Source: Melioribacteraceae bacterium (lineage in GTDB: Bacteria; Bacteroidota; Ignavibacteria; Ignavibacteriales; Melioribacteraceae). From it: DNA of 45,326 bases. Where the stretch lies: contig JAOADJ010000008.1 in NCBI GenBank assembly GCA_026417375.1, positions 160,640 through 205,965 of the forward strand, given 5' to 3'. The notes under the pieces are model-generated. The model was not told the DNA's origin. It worked only from the letters and a program-made list of their open reading frames with translations, and made no database searches. The translations under genes were made by a program, and so were the position numbers. Of this stretch, positions 17,382 to 26,447 are shown in pieces (the stretch's first letter is position 1; every line of letters starts with the position of its first letter).

Positions 17382-20300
17382 TTAACCGTTTTCTCCGGTT
17401 AATCTTGCAATCTGAAGTAAATAAAATCTTAATAGGTCTTGTTCTTTTTTATTTAAAGCTTGTTCTTCAATTTTAATTATTCTTTTTGCTTCTTTAAGCG
17501 CTCTTACAATATTTATTGGTACTTCAACCATTTCTTGAGTTAGAGAGGATAGATAATCAACAGCGGCAGATAAAAACTGTTGCATGTTTTCATCTGAGTA
17601 GTTATTTAATTTAGGAGCTTTTATTGAACTTAATTTTTTGTTTGAAAATAAATTTTGTTTTTCGAAACCATTTTGTGAAAGAGAGTTTAACGCAATTGCT
17701 AAATCAACAAAACTTGATACACGCTGAAAAACTGGTGATTCAAGTAGTTTCCAAATTTCTTCTCTCCACATTTTAATTGCATTAGGAACTGATAATAATT
17801 TAATCATTTCCTTTTGCCAATTTTTTTCTATTGTATAATTAATTTTATCAAAAAGTTTTTCCGGATTTGTATTAAAAAATTCTGGTTGCAAAAGAATAGC
17901 AACATCTGGACGAACTGTTGGTAATAAGTCAATTATAAATTCATCTTTTTCGAAGAAATCATTTACATCAACGCCATGTCTTCTTATTAATTCTTTCTGA
18001 AAAAGTGGCAAATATTTTTTTATTGAATCAATATCTTCTCTTAAAGCTAATAATGCAGAATTTCCTGCCGGAAAAGCTTTTTCAATTCTATTTAAATAAA
18101 TCAAATCAAAATCTTGATAAATTCTAAGAGTATTTAAAATTTCATAAACAGGAAGTTTTGGCAAAACTCTATCAATAATCAAAGAAGAAATATTTCCTTC
18201 TGAAAATTGCTTTTTAGTTATTTCATCAAGCGTGCGAAATAATCCGGTTGTTAATTGATTAATTCCAAGCACAACTGTTTGAGATTGGTTATGTGCTATT
18301 GCTCTTAAAAGACTTCCATATTTTGAAAATGGTATAGTGCCGGCTATTCTTTCCAATATTTGATAGCCGATTTTTCCGGTATCGTTTTGCTGTGGTCTTA
18401 CTGTTGGTCTATCTCTTAATACAGGTGATGTTCTTCCTATGAAATAAGAAATAATATGAATACCAACAACATCAACATCATTTCCATATAAAATTTGTCT
18501 GAAATTTTTTTGATGTGTTAATAAAAATTCTTCAAAAATTTTATCACTATTTCCAATTGTTAATTGTTCAAGGTTTTTGTATCCGCGCGTTCTGAATTGT
18601 AATCTTGTTTCGCTAATTGGTTCGCCTGCTTTTAATATTTCGGATTCATAATATTTCTGAGATTCCTTTAAATGATAAATCAGTTGTGCATAATTTTTTA
18701 TTGGAATGTGTCTTAGTTTTTCTGAGATAGTACTTTGAAAAGTTCTTAAATCTCCACCTGCAAAAACACCAAGCAGAGGAGTAGTTGCATAAACAGTACT
18801 TCTTTTAGTTGATTGTTGAAGTAATTTTGAAAATCTAATATTTGAATTTTCATTTTGACTAAAAATTTTTTCACCGGCAAATGTTGAATAATAACCACCC
18901 TGCCGCTGCATTGGTTCGCCGCTTCCCATTTTGATTCTAATTTTTCCAATAAGATTATGAAGGGCAAGCCAATTGTAAATAGTTAATTTCGATTTTCTAA
19001 AAAGTTGCATAGCCATAGCCTGACTAACTTGCTGACTTAAATCTGAACCCGCAATAAAAATTTCAGTTATTATTTCATTAAATCTTTCTTCTGTTTCCTG
19101 ATTTAATCTTCTGCTTTGAAGTGAGTATTCCCAAACTTTGTTCAAAAAATTTTCTATGTTATTTACCGAATCAACATCTTCAAATAATGGGACAGAAGAA
19201 ATTTGAGGAATATTAGTTTCATTATTTTCTCTTAATATTTGTTCACGTTTTGCTCTTAGTTTTCTATCCAAAGAAATTAATGCTTCGGCTTTTGTACTCA
19301 TGCTAACCTGAAGTGTAAGCACCATTGCGGGATTTCCAAACTTGCCGGATATTTCATTTATTTCGTTTGCATTGTGAACAGTTGTATCTATTGCAAATTG
19401 ATCTTGTGCTAAAATTAATTTCTGATGTATTCTTGGAGTGATAATAAATCTTTTCAATAAATCGCGAAACATTCCGGCTTCAATCATCACTTGTTGATTT
19501 GAAATGTTTTCTTTGATTGTTGGAATTAATGCAAAAAGTGTTTTACGAAGTTTCTTATTTAAAGAGAAATAATATTCAAGTGTTTCTCTTCTTTTGTTTC
19601 TAAGCTCAAGCATTTTTCTTTCAAGTCTATCATTATGATACCACAAACTTGTAAGCGGGTCTTTTGCAATATGAAGCTTCATTCCAATTTTTCTTAAAGT
19701 TCCTGCTTCAATATTATATGGAAGAATTCCACGATATCTTTTTTCCAACTGATGTGTAAGTGAATTTATGTCATTAAAAAGAGAAATAAATTTTTCATTT
19801 GTTCTTGATAGATTTTCAATTTCATAAATTAATTTTGGATCAACTTTTATAGAGTTGTTAAGTTTTAAAAGTGTTCTTAAAATCTTTGCCTGTTGATTTA
19901 CATTTTCAATAAGTCCTGCAGCAACAAGTCTATGTCCCTGACCACTTGGACGGTTGCTTCCATCCCAATCGCCCCAAAAAGAAAGAAATGATTTGTACTC
20001 TTCATTTGTATTAATTAAAAAATAGTTTTCTGCATTGATTAATGATTTTAAATCAAGAATTAATTCTTCAGACTCTTCTGCTGAAACAATTGTTACATTC
20101 AAACCTAAGTATTCTTTTACTAATTCTTTTTGTAAATCTTTTATTAAATCTATTTTGAGTTGATTTTTACTAACTATATTGTGAAATATTTTTTCAAATA
20201 ATAATTCAGTTTTAATTGAATACATTTGTGTTGGATGAACGGTTCTGTCATAAAGTCTGTTTTTAAATTTCTTTTTTCTGCATTCTAAATCATCTTTCGA

Positions 20301-22919
20301 AAATTCATACTCAAGAATTTCTTCTAGTTTTTGATTTTTATCTTGTGTAAAAAGATTATAAAGTTCATTAATCAAATAAATTTTTTCTTGAAATTTATTT
20401 TTAAATATTGAAATTCTTTCCGGATAGAAATAATTAATAAATTCATTAAAATATTTTTTTTCGGTTAGTTCTATTTTGCTTTGAGAAGATATTTTTTTAT
20501 AAACATCATTTATGTTGTCATTTAATTTTTCAAACAAAAAATCAACTGGCAAAGAAACATGTATTTCTTTTTTCTTTTTTGATGTAAAAATTTTTTGTTC
20601 ATTAAATTCTTTTTTCTTGTATTGGCTTGATTCATTAGCAATATGTTTATTTAAATCAATAACAACTCTTCTGGTTTTTGCCAATAATATTTCGTCGTTA
20701 TCTGTTCCACCTAAAGTTAATCTGAATGTTTTTCTTCCGGCTTCAAATCCATCTTCGGTTCTTGCAAAAGTTGAAAGTGGAATTAATCCAATACCTTGTC
20801 TTGCTAATCCATAAGCAAGCCAATCCAAAGATAATCCATCAGGTAAATTTTCAATTATCATTTGCGGATACATACTTGCTTCAGGTGGTTTTATTTTAAT
20901 ACCAAATTGGTTTCTGGTTTTAGGTAAATTTTCAATTGCTTTTAATAATGCGTCGCTTCTTGCTTTAAATATTTTATTTCTCATTAACCAATATGAATCA
21001 ACAACCTCTTTTTTGTTTCTATAAAACAAGTATGTTAAAAAAATTGCTCCGATATTTGGTTTAATTGAGGAAATAACATTCCTAAATTTTTCTGCTATTT
21101 CCTGATTTCTTATTTCTATAACAGATAATCTTGCGCCAGCTAGTGAATCGGTTTTTGAAACCGAATGAACAGTGATTAAATAATTTCCTTCTTCTTCTGT
21201 TAAATACCCCTTTTTAATTAATTCATTTGTCAGCTGTCTTAATGTTTTTATTTCTTCTAAATTTTCTGTTGGAGTAACATTTTGATATGATAAATCATCT
21301 ATAACAAATATTTTATTTGAGAGTAACCACTTCAAAAGAAATTTTAAATCTTCCTCATCAAATTTATTTCCTGTAGCATTATGAGGATTATTAAAAACAA
21401 CAGCACCATATTTTTTCCAGTTTAAATTGTCATTTATTTTTCTTTTTACCGTGTCAATTATTTTTTCTTTATCTAAACCAAAGTTTTTATTTAATGGAAC
21501 AACTTCAACTTTTGGAAAACAATGTTCATATGTCCAGCTTAAATCAGGAAAAACAACTTCATCTAATCCACAATGAAACCCTAATAAAGCCAATGCTGTT
21601 CTTGACGATCCGCTGGCAACAAAACAATTTTCAAATTTATACTCAGGATGTTTTTCAAGAAAAGAATACAAAAAACTTTTTTCTAAATTTTTCTGCCATG
21701 TTGAATTATCAATGTTTTGAATAAGTTCATCAATCAGTGAAATTGTTTCTTTGCCTGAATAAAAATCTATTGGAAATTTATCTTCTAAATACTTTGTTTT
21801 ATTGTTTAACAGAACTAATTGCTTGTTGATTATTTTTTCAAAAGGATAAAAATGTTTTTGAACATTATCAAATTGTTTTTCAAAATGAAATTGTGCTTCA
21901 GAATATAATTCAATTACATCGTTTGATTTATTTGTATTGTTCTCTTCAAAAAAAGTTTTGTTGTTTAAGATAAAAGAAAGTAATTCTATTTCTGATGCCG
22001 AAGGAGTTCCTTTCAATTGAAAATGAATTGTTTCTATTATAGAAATAAATTCATAATAACCCGCAATAAATGTAATTGATAAATTTTTTAGCTTTGAATT
22101 GAAAATGCCGGGTGTTAAAATTCGCAAAACTCTATCCATCATCTTTGCTTCGCGAGCAAGTGAAAGATGGTTTGGTGCATCATTTGTTTCTATGAAAAAC
22201 AATGGGGCTTTAAGACTTAATTTTCTTAGTTCTCTTCTTGTTTCTTCTTTTAATAAACTTCCTATTATTAAAATATTTGGTTTAGTGTTTTCAATTTTGG
22301 TTGTTAAAAATTCTATTATACATTCTTCATCATAAAGTGTATTAAAGAATTTTAGACTATTAAAATTTTTAATGTGTGTTGGTAAATCAACATTAAAGAA
22401 AAAAATGTTTGCTGGTTTATGTAACAAAAATTTTGATAGAGCATGAAATAACATTCTTAAAGCTTCTGAAATTCCTCCAGAAGAAATGATAATTTCTCTG
22501 TTTCCGGTTTGTCCACCCAAATCGTAATTAAGTGCTTCCTGTTGATTTTTAGAAAGCCAGTCATAAAAATAATTTATTAAAAAATTTGGGTTTCTTTTAT
22601 TAAATCCACCACGTGGTGTGTAAGGTGCACTTTTTTCAATTAAGTTTTTTAAAAATTCTATTTTCGATTTATCAACTTCGTTAATTTCTAACTCTTCATA
22701 TATTTTTTCCAAAGAAGAGATTTCTTTTTTGTTTATATCTATATTAAGAATTGAACGTAAATATGCATAAACCAACTGTTCATCTTGAACAGGATTTCCA
22801 ATGTGAAAGTTTACTCTTTCAGAAACAGGAATTGGTGAAGAAGATGTTGCTTCGCTTATTTCTGATACGGTTGCTGCTTTAATATGTTTTATTGCAAAAT
22901 ATTTTTGTAAATCGTTCAC
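17382..22919 (-). CDS. Giant fusion: tandem aminotransferase-like regions plus a divergent PEP-carboxylase-like domain
   Basis: An 1845-residue protein in three parts. Residues ~1-340 resemble an aminotransferase fold (HIGNPVQDE at 39-47, YTPRGG at 100-105, SSGGISEALRMLF at 146-158, SKLKNLSITFIAG at 275-287) but lack clear catalytic motifs. Residues ~350-765 are a class I/II aminotransferase with NNPHNATGN (510-518), IDDLSYQ (540-546), the PLP lysine Lys589 in HSVSKTDSLAGARLS, and Arg733 in FRLTLGG. Residues ~870-1845 follow PEP carboxylase order: HPT (895-897), GDWDGSNRPSGQGHR (983-997), PLFEDVDSVNN (1244-1254), GSDLSQQ (1291-1297), the Gly loop 1331-1342, LRAI (1538-1541) and a C-terminal ENG. 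Several PEPC catalytic residues are replaced. The start is GTG; the next Met is at residue 156. It lies 5 bases after the SPFH gene. The PEPC relation is from remembered motifs. Confidence 0.75.
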   Translation of the reverse strand: MNDLQKYFAIKHIKAATVSEISEATSSSPIPVSERVNFHIGNPVQDEQLVYAYLRSILNIDINKKEISSLEKIYEELEINEVDKSKIEFLKNLIEKSAPYTPRGGFNKRNPNFLINYFYDWLSKNQQEALNYDLGGQTGNREIIISSGGISEALRMLFHALSKFLLHKPANIFFFNVDLPTHIKNFNSLKFFNTLYDEECIIEFLTTKIENTKPNILIIGSLLKEETRRELRKLSLKAPLFFIETNDAPNHLSLAREAKMMDRVLRILTPGIFNSKLKNLSITFIAGYYEFISIIETIHFQLKGTPSASEIELLSFILNNKTFFEENNTNKSNDVIELYSEAQFHFEKQFDNVQKHFYPFEKIINKQLVLLNNKTKYLEDKFPIDFYSGKETISLIDELIQNIDNSTWQKNLEKSFLYSFLEKHPEYKFENCFVASGSSRTALALLGFHCGLDEVVFPDLSWTYEHCFPKVEVVPLNKNFGLDKEKIIDTVKRKINDNLNWKKYGAVVFNNPHNATGNKFDEEDLKFLLKWLLSNKIFVIDDLSYQNVTPTENLEEIKTLRQLTNELIKKGYLTEEEGNYLITVHSVSKTDSLAGARLSVIEIRNQEIAEKFRNVISSIKPNIGAIFLTYLFYRNKKEVVDSYWLMRNKIFKARSDALLKAIENLPKTRNQFGIKIKPPEASMYPQMIIENLPDGLSLDWLAYGLARQGIGLIPLSTFARTEDGFEAGRKTFRLTLGGTDNDEILLAKTRRVVIDLNKHIANESSQYKKKEFNEQKIFTSKKKKEIHVSLPVDFLFEKLNDNINDVYKKISSQSKIELTEKKYFNEFINYFYPERISIFKNKFQEKIYLINELYNLFTQDKNQKLEEILEYEFSKDDLECRKKKFKNRLYDRTVHPTQMYSIKTELLFEKIFHNIVSKNQLKIDLIKDLQKELVKEYLGLNVTIVSAEESEELILDLKSLINAENYFLINTNEEYKSFLSFWGDWDGSNRPSGQGHRLVAAGLIENVNQQAKILRTLLKLNNSIKVDPKLIYEIENLSRTNEKFISLFNDINSLTHQLEKRYRGILPYNIEAGTLRKIGMKLHIAKDPLTSLWYHNDRLERKMLELRNKRRETLEYYFSLNKKLRKTLFALIPTIKENISNQQVMIEAGMFRDLLKRFIITPRIHQKLILAQDQFAIDTTVHNANEINEISGKFGNPAMVLTLQVSMSTKAEALISLDRKLRAKREQILRENNETNIPQISSVPLFEDVDSVNNIENFLNKVWEYSLQSRRLNQETEERFNEIITEIFIAGSDLSQQVSQAMAMQLFRKSKLTIYNWLALHNLIGKIRIKMGSGEPMQRQGGYYSTFAGEKIFSQNENSNIRFSKLLQQSTKRSTVYATTPLLGVFAGGDLRTFQSTISEKLRHIPIKNYAQLIYHLKESQKYYESEILKAGEPISETRLQFRTRGYKNLEQLTIGNSDKIFEEFLLTHQKNFRQILYGNDVDVVGIHIISYFIGRTSPVLRDRPTVRPQQNDTGKIGYQILERIAGTIPFSKYGSLLRAIAHNQSQTVVLGINQLTTGLFRTLDEITKKQFSEGNISSLIIDRVLPKLPVYEILNTLRIYQDFDLIYLNRIEKAFPAGNSALLALREDIDSIKKYLPLFQKELIRRHGVDVNDFFEKDEFIIDLLPTVRPDVAILLQPEFFNTNPEKLFDKINYTIEKNWQKEMIKLLSVPNAIKMWREEIWKLLESPVFQRVSSFVDLAIALNSLSQNGFEKQNLFSNKKLSSIKAPKLNNYSDENMQQFLSAAVDYLSSLTQEMVEVPINIVRALKEAKRIIKIEEQALNKKEQDLLRFYLLQIARLTGENG

Positions 22920-22924
22920 TTCTA

Positions 22925-23890
22925 CTACTTATCTTTCTTTTTGTCAGTTTTATTGAATGTGCTTTCTAAAAAATTTTGGAAAAGAGAAATTAAATCCACA
23001 CCTTGTGAAATTTCATTTGGGGCAAGATTAACAACTGTTCTTGCATTTTTAAGTGACTGACTTGCTTCTGCTAATTTTGCTGCTTGTGGTGAAAGTAATA
23101 AAAGTTCCGGATTGTTTTTTAATAACTCAAGTTCCTCTTTTTCAAATTCAAGATTTAATTTTTTTCTCTTTAATTCTTCCTCTGTTTTTTTATCTGCTAT
23201 CTGAGATTCTTTTTCAAGTTCTTTTTTCTTTAATTCAAGTTTTTTTAATTCGAGTTCATTTTCCATTAATGCAATTTCTTCATCAGCTTTTAGTTTCGCT
23301 TTTGCTGCTGTTATTCTGGCTTTCTGACTCAATAATTCTGTTTGCTCTAATATTCGCGCAGATTCCTGTTGGCGAATTGCTTCTGCTATTTTGCTGTCAA
23401 CAATTTCAAATGATTTAACTGAAATTGATATTATTTCAATTCCATATTTCTCTTTGCTTATTTCTAATTTTTCTGAAATATGATTTTGAATTTTTTCTGA
23501 AGAGATTTCTTCAACTTCATATTTATCAGTGAATTCTTTAACAAAACTTTCAATAACGGTCTCAAATTCTTTAATAGCTTTTGAAACCGCATTTTTATTC
23601 CATCCGCCAACTTTAATCAAGCTATCAATATTTTTTTCAGCAAGAGACGCAACCAAATTTATTTTTACTTTAACATCTAAACTTCCTTTTGCCGTTGCCT
23701 CTATTTCTAATTCTGAAGTGTGTGTTGTTTTGGGTAACACAAGACTAAAATGCCTTGGATAAAATTTAGATTTTCTTTTTCCTATTTTATCTTTTGTTTC
23801 AAAAAGAATTAATTGATCCGGTTTTTTTAACCTATATTCTAAAAGCAGATATACAATTAATGCTGTTATAATTATAATGAACCAAAACAT
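22925..23890 (-). CDS. SPFH/band-7 domain membrane protein
   Basis: A 321-residue protein of the SPFH (stomatin/prohibitin/flotillin) superfamily, which forms membrane-associated oligomeric assemblies. One N-terminal membrane segment (residues ~2-20), an SPFH domain (about 25-180, with IEATAKGSLDVKVKINL and IEIISISVKSFEI followed by IAEAIRQQESARILEQ), then a long charged coiled coil (about 180-265) rich in Lys, Glu and Leu. A good AGGAG site precedes the ATG. The next gene on this strand, the giant fusion protein, begins 5 bases after the stop, so the two are very likely cotranscribed and perhaps work at the same membrane site. Confidence 0.85.
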   Translation of the reverse strand: MFWFIIIITALIVYLLLEYRLKKPDQLILFETKDKIGKRKSKFYPRHFSLVLPKTTHTSELEIEATAKGSLDVKVKINLVASLAEKNIDSLIKVGGWNKNAVSKAIKEFETVIESFVKEFTDKYEVEEISSEKIQNHISEKLEISKEKYGIEIISISVKSFEIVDSKIAEAIRQQESARILEQTELLSQKARITAAKAKLKADEEIALMENELELKKLELKKKELEKESQIADKKTEEELKRKKLNLEFEKEELELLKNNPELLLLSPQAAKLAEASQSLKNARTVVNLAPNEISQGVDLISLFQNFLESTFNKTDKKKDK

Positions 23891-24140
23891 TTTATAACTC
23901 CTATGTTCTTAATTAATATTTTCTTCAGAATTCAATTGTGATGAACTTTCGCACTTAACTTTGCTTTTGGCAAAGATTAAGTGAATTGAACTTGATTGCA
24001 TGTTGGTAAGTTTTATGAAATGAAAAAGCAATCAAAAACTGGAATTGAATTTAATATTTTTTTGTTTCAATCGAAATATTTTTTGCTTTATTAATTTTAT
24101 TTTTACTAATTTTTTAGAAAATAAGCTTACATTTTAAACT
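23891..24140. promoter_or_regulatory. Divergent intergenic region with a 13-bp hairpin
   Basis: This 250-base gap separates the leftward SPFH operon from the rightward PspC gene and must hold both promoters; I cannot place them with confidence. It contains a strong hairpin at 23952-23983: CACTTAACTTTGC pairs with GCAAAG-TTAAGTG around a 5-base loop with one bulged A. An outer TTCAATT (23931-23937) / AATTGAA (23984-23990) pair could extend it. There is no T tail, so it is not a typical terminator. Confidence 0.5.
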
Positions 24141-24815
24141 ATGGATGAAAAAAATCTTTACAATAGTCTTTTTGACGAAGATGATTCAATTGAAAACAGA
24201 AGTTCAAAAAAAATTGGTTTAAGTAAATCTTCATCAAATGTTATTATTGCAGGTGTTTGCGGCGGTATTGCAGAATATTTAAATAAAGATGTAAAATTAA
24301 TCCGCTTTATATCATTGTTAATTGCTCTACTTGGTTGGTTTCCTTTTTTTATTTATTTGATTTTAGCATTTTCATTACCTGCTGAAAAAAAGATTTTATC
24401 TAACGAAGAAATAATCAGAATCAATCACGAAAATAATATAACTATTTTAGCAGGTCTTTTTATCTATTTGGGCTTTTATACTCTTTTAACAAATTTTAAT
24501 TTCAGCACAAACAATTTTGTTTTTTTTGAAAACGAATTTTTACTTATTTCATCAGCAATAATATTTGGTGGATTAATTCTTATAGATAAAATAAAATTGC
24601 CTTTCTTAAACTATTACAACATAAATTTTATAGAAACCCAAAAAAATGAAAAGATGTTTTTGGGTGTTTGTCGTGATTTTTCAAATTATCTTTCTGTTGA
24701 TATAAATATTATTAGAACAATATTTCTAATCTTTACCATCTTAACTATTGGTTTATTTGCTTTCTTTTATTTTATAATATACTTTCTTTCAAAAGCGGAT
24801 GTGGTTAAACAATGA
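24141..24815 (+). CDS. Membrane protein with two PspC-like domains
   Basis: A 224-residue protein. The first PspC domain (about residues 25-78) reads VIIAGVCGGIAEYLNKDVKLIRFI followed by a hydrophobic hairpin ending in LAFSLPAEKK; I give this as residues 34-57. Two further membrane segments follow (residues ~95-115 and ~125-150). A second PspC-like copy (about 170-222) has MFLGVCRDFSNYLSVD and INIIRTIFLIFTILTIG, then another hairpin. PspC proteins take part in phage-shock/envelope stress responses, but no pspA or pspB is nearby. The stop overlaps the next gene's ATG (ATGA at 24812). Confidence 0.85.
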   Translation: MDEKNLYNSLFDEDDSIENRSSKKIGLSKSSSNVIIAGVCGGIAEYLNKDVKLIRFISLLIALLGWFPFFIYLILAFSLPAEKKILSNEEIIRINHENNITILAGLFIYLGFYTLLTNFNFSTNNFVFFENEFLLISSAIIFGGLILIDKIKLPFLNYYNINFIETQKNEKMFLGVCRDFSNYLSVDINIIRTIFLIFTILTIGLFAFFYFIIYFLSKADVVKQ

Positions 24816-25312
24816 TTAATAAAAAACTGTTTGCTGTTTCATTAATTGTTTGGGGAATTTTTTCTTTATTGATTTACTTTAACATTTTGATAATTGAGAA
24901 CCAGTTGATTACATCTTTAATATTAATCAGCTATGGTTTATTGAGTACCAATTTAGCTTTTAAAGAAAGCAATAGATTACAATTAATCATTTCTTCTACG
25001 GTTTTTTTTATAGGAATAATTTTTTTAATTAAATCAACTTATCAGATTATTGATTCGCGGGGATTAGTTTTTTATTCGATACTATTTATAAGTGGGGCAA
25101 ACTTAATTTTACTTTTCATTGAAAACATGAACAAAAAAGTTTTTCTTTATTCTGGAGTGATTATTTTTATTTCAAGCATTGTCTTACTATTTACTATTGA
25201 AAAAATTGGAATATTATATTTTATAAATCAAACTTATAAAATATTTGAAATTTTTTTACCATTTCTTTTAATTCTAATTGGAGTGTTTTTCTTTTTCAGA
25301 AAAGTTAAATAG
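24812..25312 (+). CDS. Small integral membrane protein, function unknown
   Basis: A 166-residue, almost entirely hydrophobic protein with five or six predicted membrane segments and short loops. I do not recognise a family with certainty; the layout resembles the DUF5668/LiaF-type membrane parts often found beside PspC proteins. It overlaps the double-PspC gene by ATGA, so the two are translated together and probably act together in the envelope. It ends one base before the convergent anti-sigma factor gene stops, without a visible terminator. Confidence 0.75.
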   Translation: MINKKLFAVSLIVWGIFSLLIYFNILIIENQLITSLILISYGLLSTNLAFKESNRLQLIISSTVFFIGIIFLIKSTYQIIDSRGLVFYSILFISGANLILLFIENMNKKVFLYSGVIIFISSIVLLFTIEKIGILYFINQTYKIFEIFLPFLLILIGVFFFFRKVK

Positions 25313-25313
25313 T

Positions 25314-26447
25314 CTAACGGTTTGGTTGACTTGACAAAATTATTTCATAAGATGGTTCAGTAGCACCTTCAGAACTTTCAATTGTTACTTTATAATAATC
25401 AATTTGTTCTTTTGGCATAGGTGGAAATTGTGTTATTCTTAAATATTCATTTCCACTTGGTTGAAATGTTCCTAAGGATATTGCTTGATTTCTTCTTACC
25501 GCCCACAATTGATATGTTTTTCCTATTGGCAATGCTTTTGGATTTTTAAATTGTATTAATCCGGATTTTTCATTAAATGACATTAATAATTTTGCAGAAC
25601 TTACTAAATCTTCTTTGAAACTTTGAAGATTATAAACTGAAATATCTTTATAATTAAAAAATTCAATCAGCGCGCTGTAGTTATCAACAAAACTATTAGT
25701 TGTTGATAATTGATTTTTCATTAAACTTATTTGTGATTCTAATTCGGAAACTTTATTGTTAAGTTTTTGAATATTAATAAATGAATAATATCCTAAAATT
25801 GTAAAGATTAGTAATGAAATTATAATTCCAAGAATTCCAATCCATGAAGATGGTTTAGTTTCTTCTGAAAGAACTGTTTCTTTTGATTGAGTCGGAAGTT
25901 TTTCGGTAATAATTTTTGTTGGTTCTTTATGAATTTTTTCAAAAGTGTCTTCTTTTGCCGGTGGAAGTGGTGCTGGTATAAAATCATCTTCAACATTCAC
26001 TTTTGTTTTTCTTTTTTCTAAATATTCAGCAAAATCATCTTTTGATGTTCTGGTTTGTCTTATATTTAAATTCGTTAATCTTGGACTAAAATTTTGTGTT
26101 TGTTGCTTTGTTTGTTTTGATGGAAATTTATCTTGAGTTTCATGAGGAGCTGTAAATGTTTTGCTAAATGTTGATGAGCCCGATTTTCTTTCGTTAATTA
26201 TTTTTGCTTTTATTTCATCTTTAATTTCAATTAATCTTTTTGCAACTTTATCTTTTATTGAAGGATGTGGAATTTCAATATCTAAAATAATAGGAATCAT
26301 TGCCACAATATTTTGAAGTTCTCCCATTTCCCCTTCCGGAAGATCTCCATCTTGTTGCATGTACTCTTTAAATTGAACAAAGTTTTGTTTATCCATGCAA
26401 CCAACAGAAAATGCGGCTATCATTTCATGTACAATTTGATCTGCCAT
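25314..26447 (-). CDS. RskA-type anti-sigma factor
   Basis: A 377-residue single-pass membrane protein. The cytoplasmic N-terminus (HEMIAAFSVGCMDKQNFVQF, residues ~6-25) follows the RskA-type pattern and lacks the HxxxCxxC zinc motif. A long Pro/Thr/Lys-rich linker leads to one membrane segment (about residues 203-223), then a short coiled coil and a C-terminal RskA domain with PIGKTYQLWAVRRNQAISLG and a closing SYEIILSSQP. Such proteins hold an ECF sigma factor until regulated proteolysis frees it. Its ATG overlaps the sigma factor stop by one base (TAATG), the usual coupling of the pair. Confidence 0.87.
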   Translation of the reverse strand: MADQIVHEMIAAFSVGCMDKQNFVQFKEYMQQDGDLPEGEMGELQNIVAMIPIILDIEIPHPSIKDKVAKRLIEIKDEIKAKIINERKSGSSTFSKTFTAPHETQDKFPSKQTKQQTQNFSPRLTNLNIRQTRTSKDDFAEYLEKRKTKVNVEDDFIPAPLPPAKEDTFEKIHKEPTKIITEKLPTQSKETVLSEETKPSSWIGILGIIISLLIFTILGYYSFINIQKLNNKVSELESQISLMKNQLSTTNSFVDNYSALIEFFNYKDISVYNLQSFKEDLVSSAKLLMSFNEKSGLIQFKNPKALPIGKTYQLWAVRRNQAISLGTFQPSGNEYLRITQFPPMPKEQIDYYKVTIESSEGATEPSYEIILSSQPNR

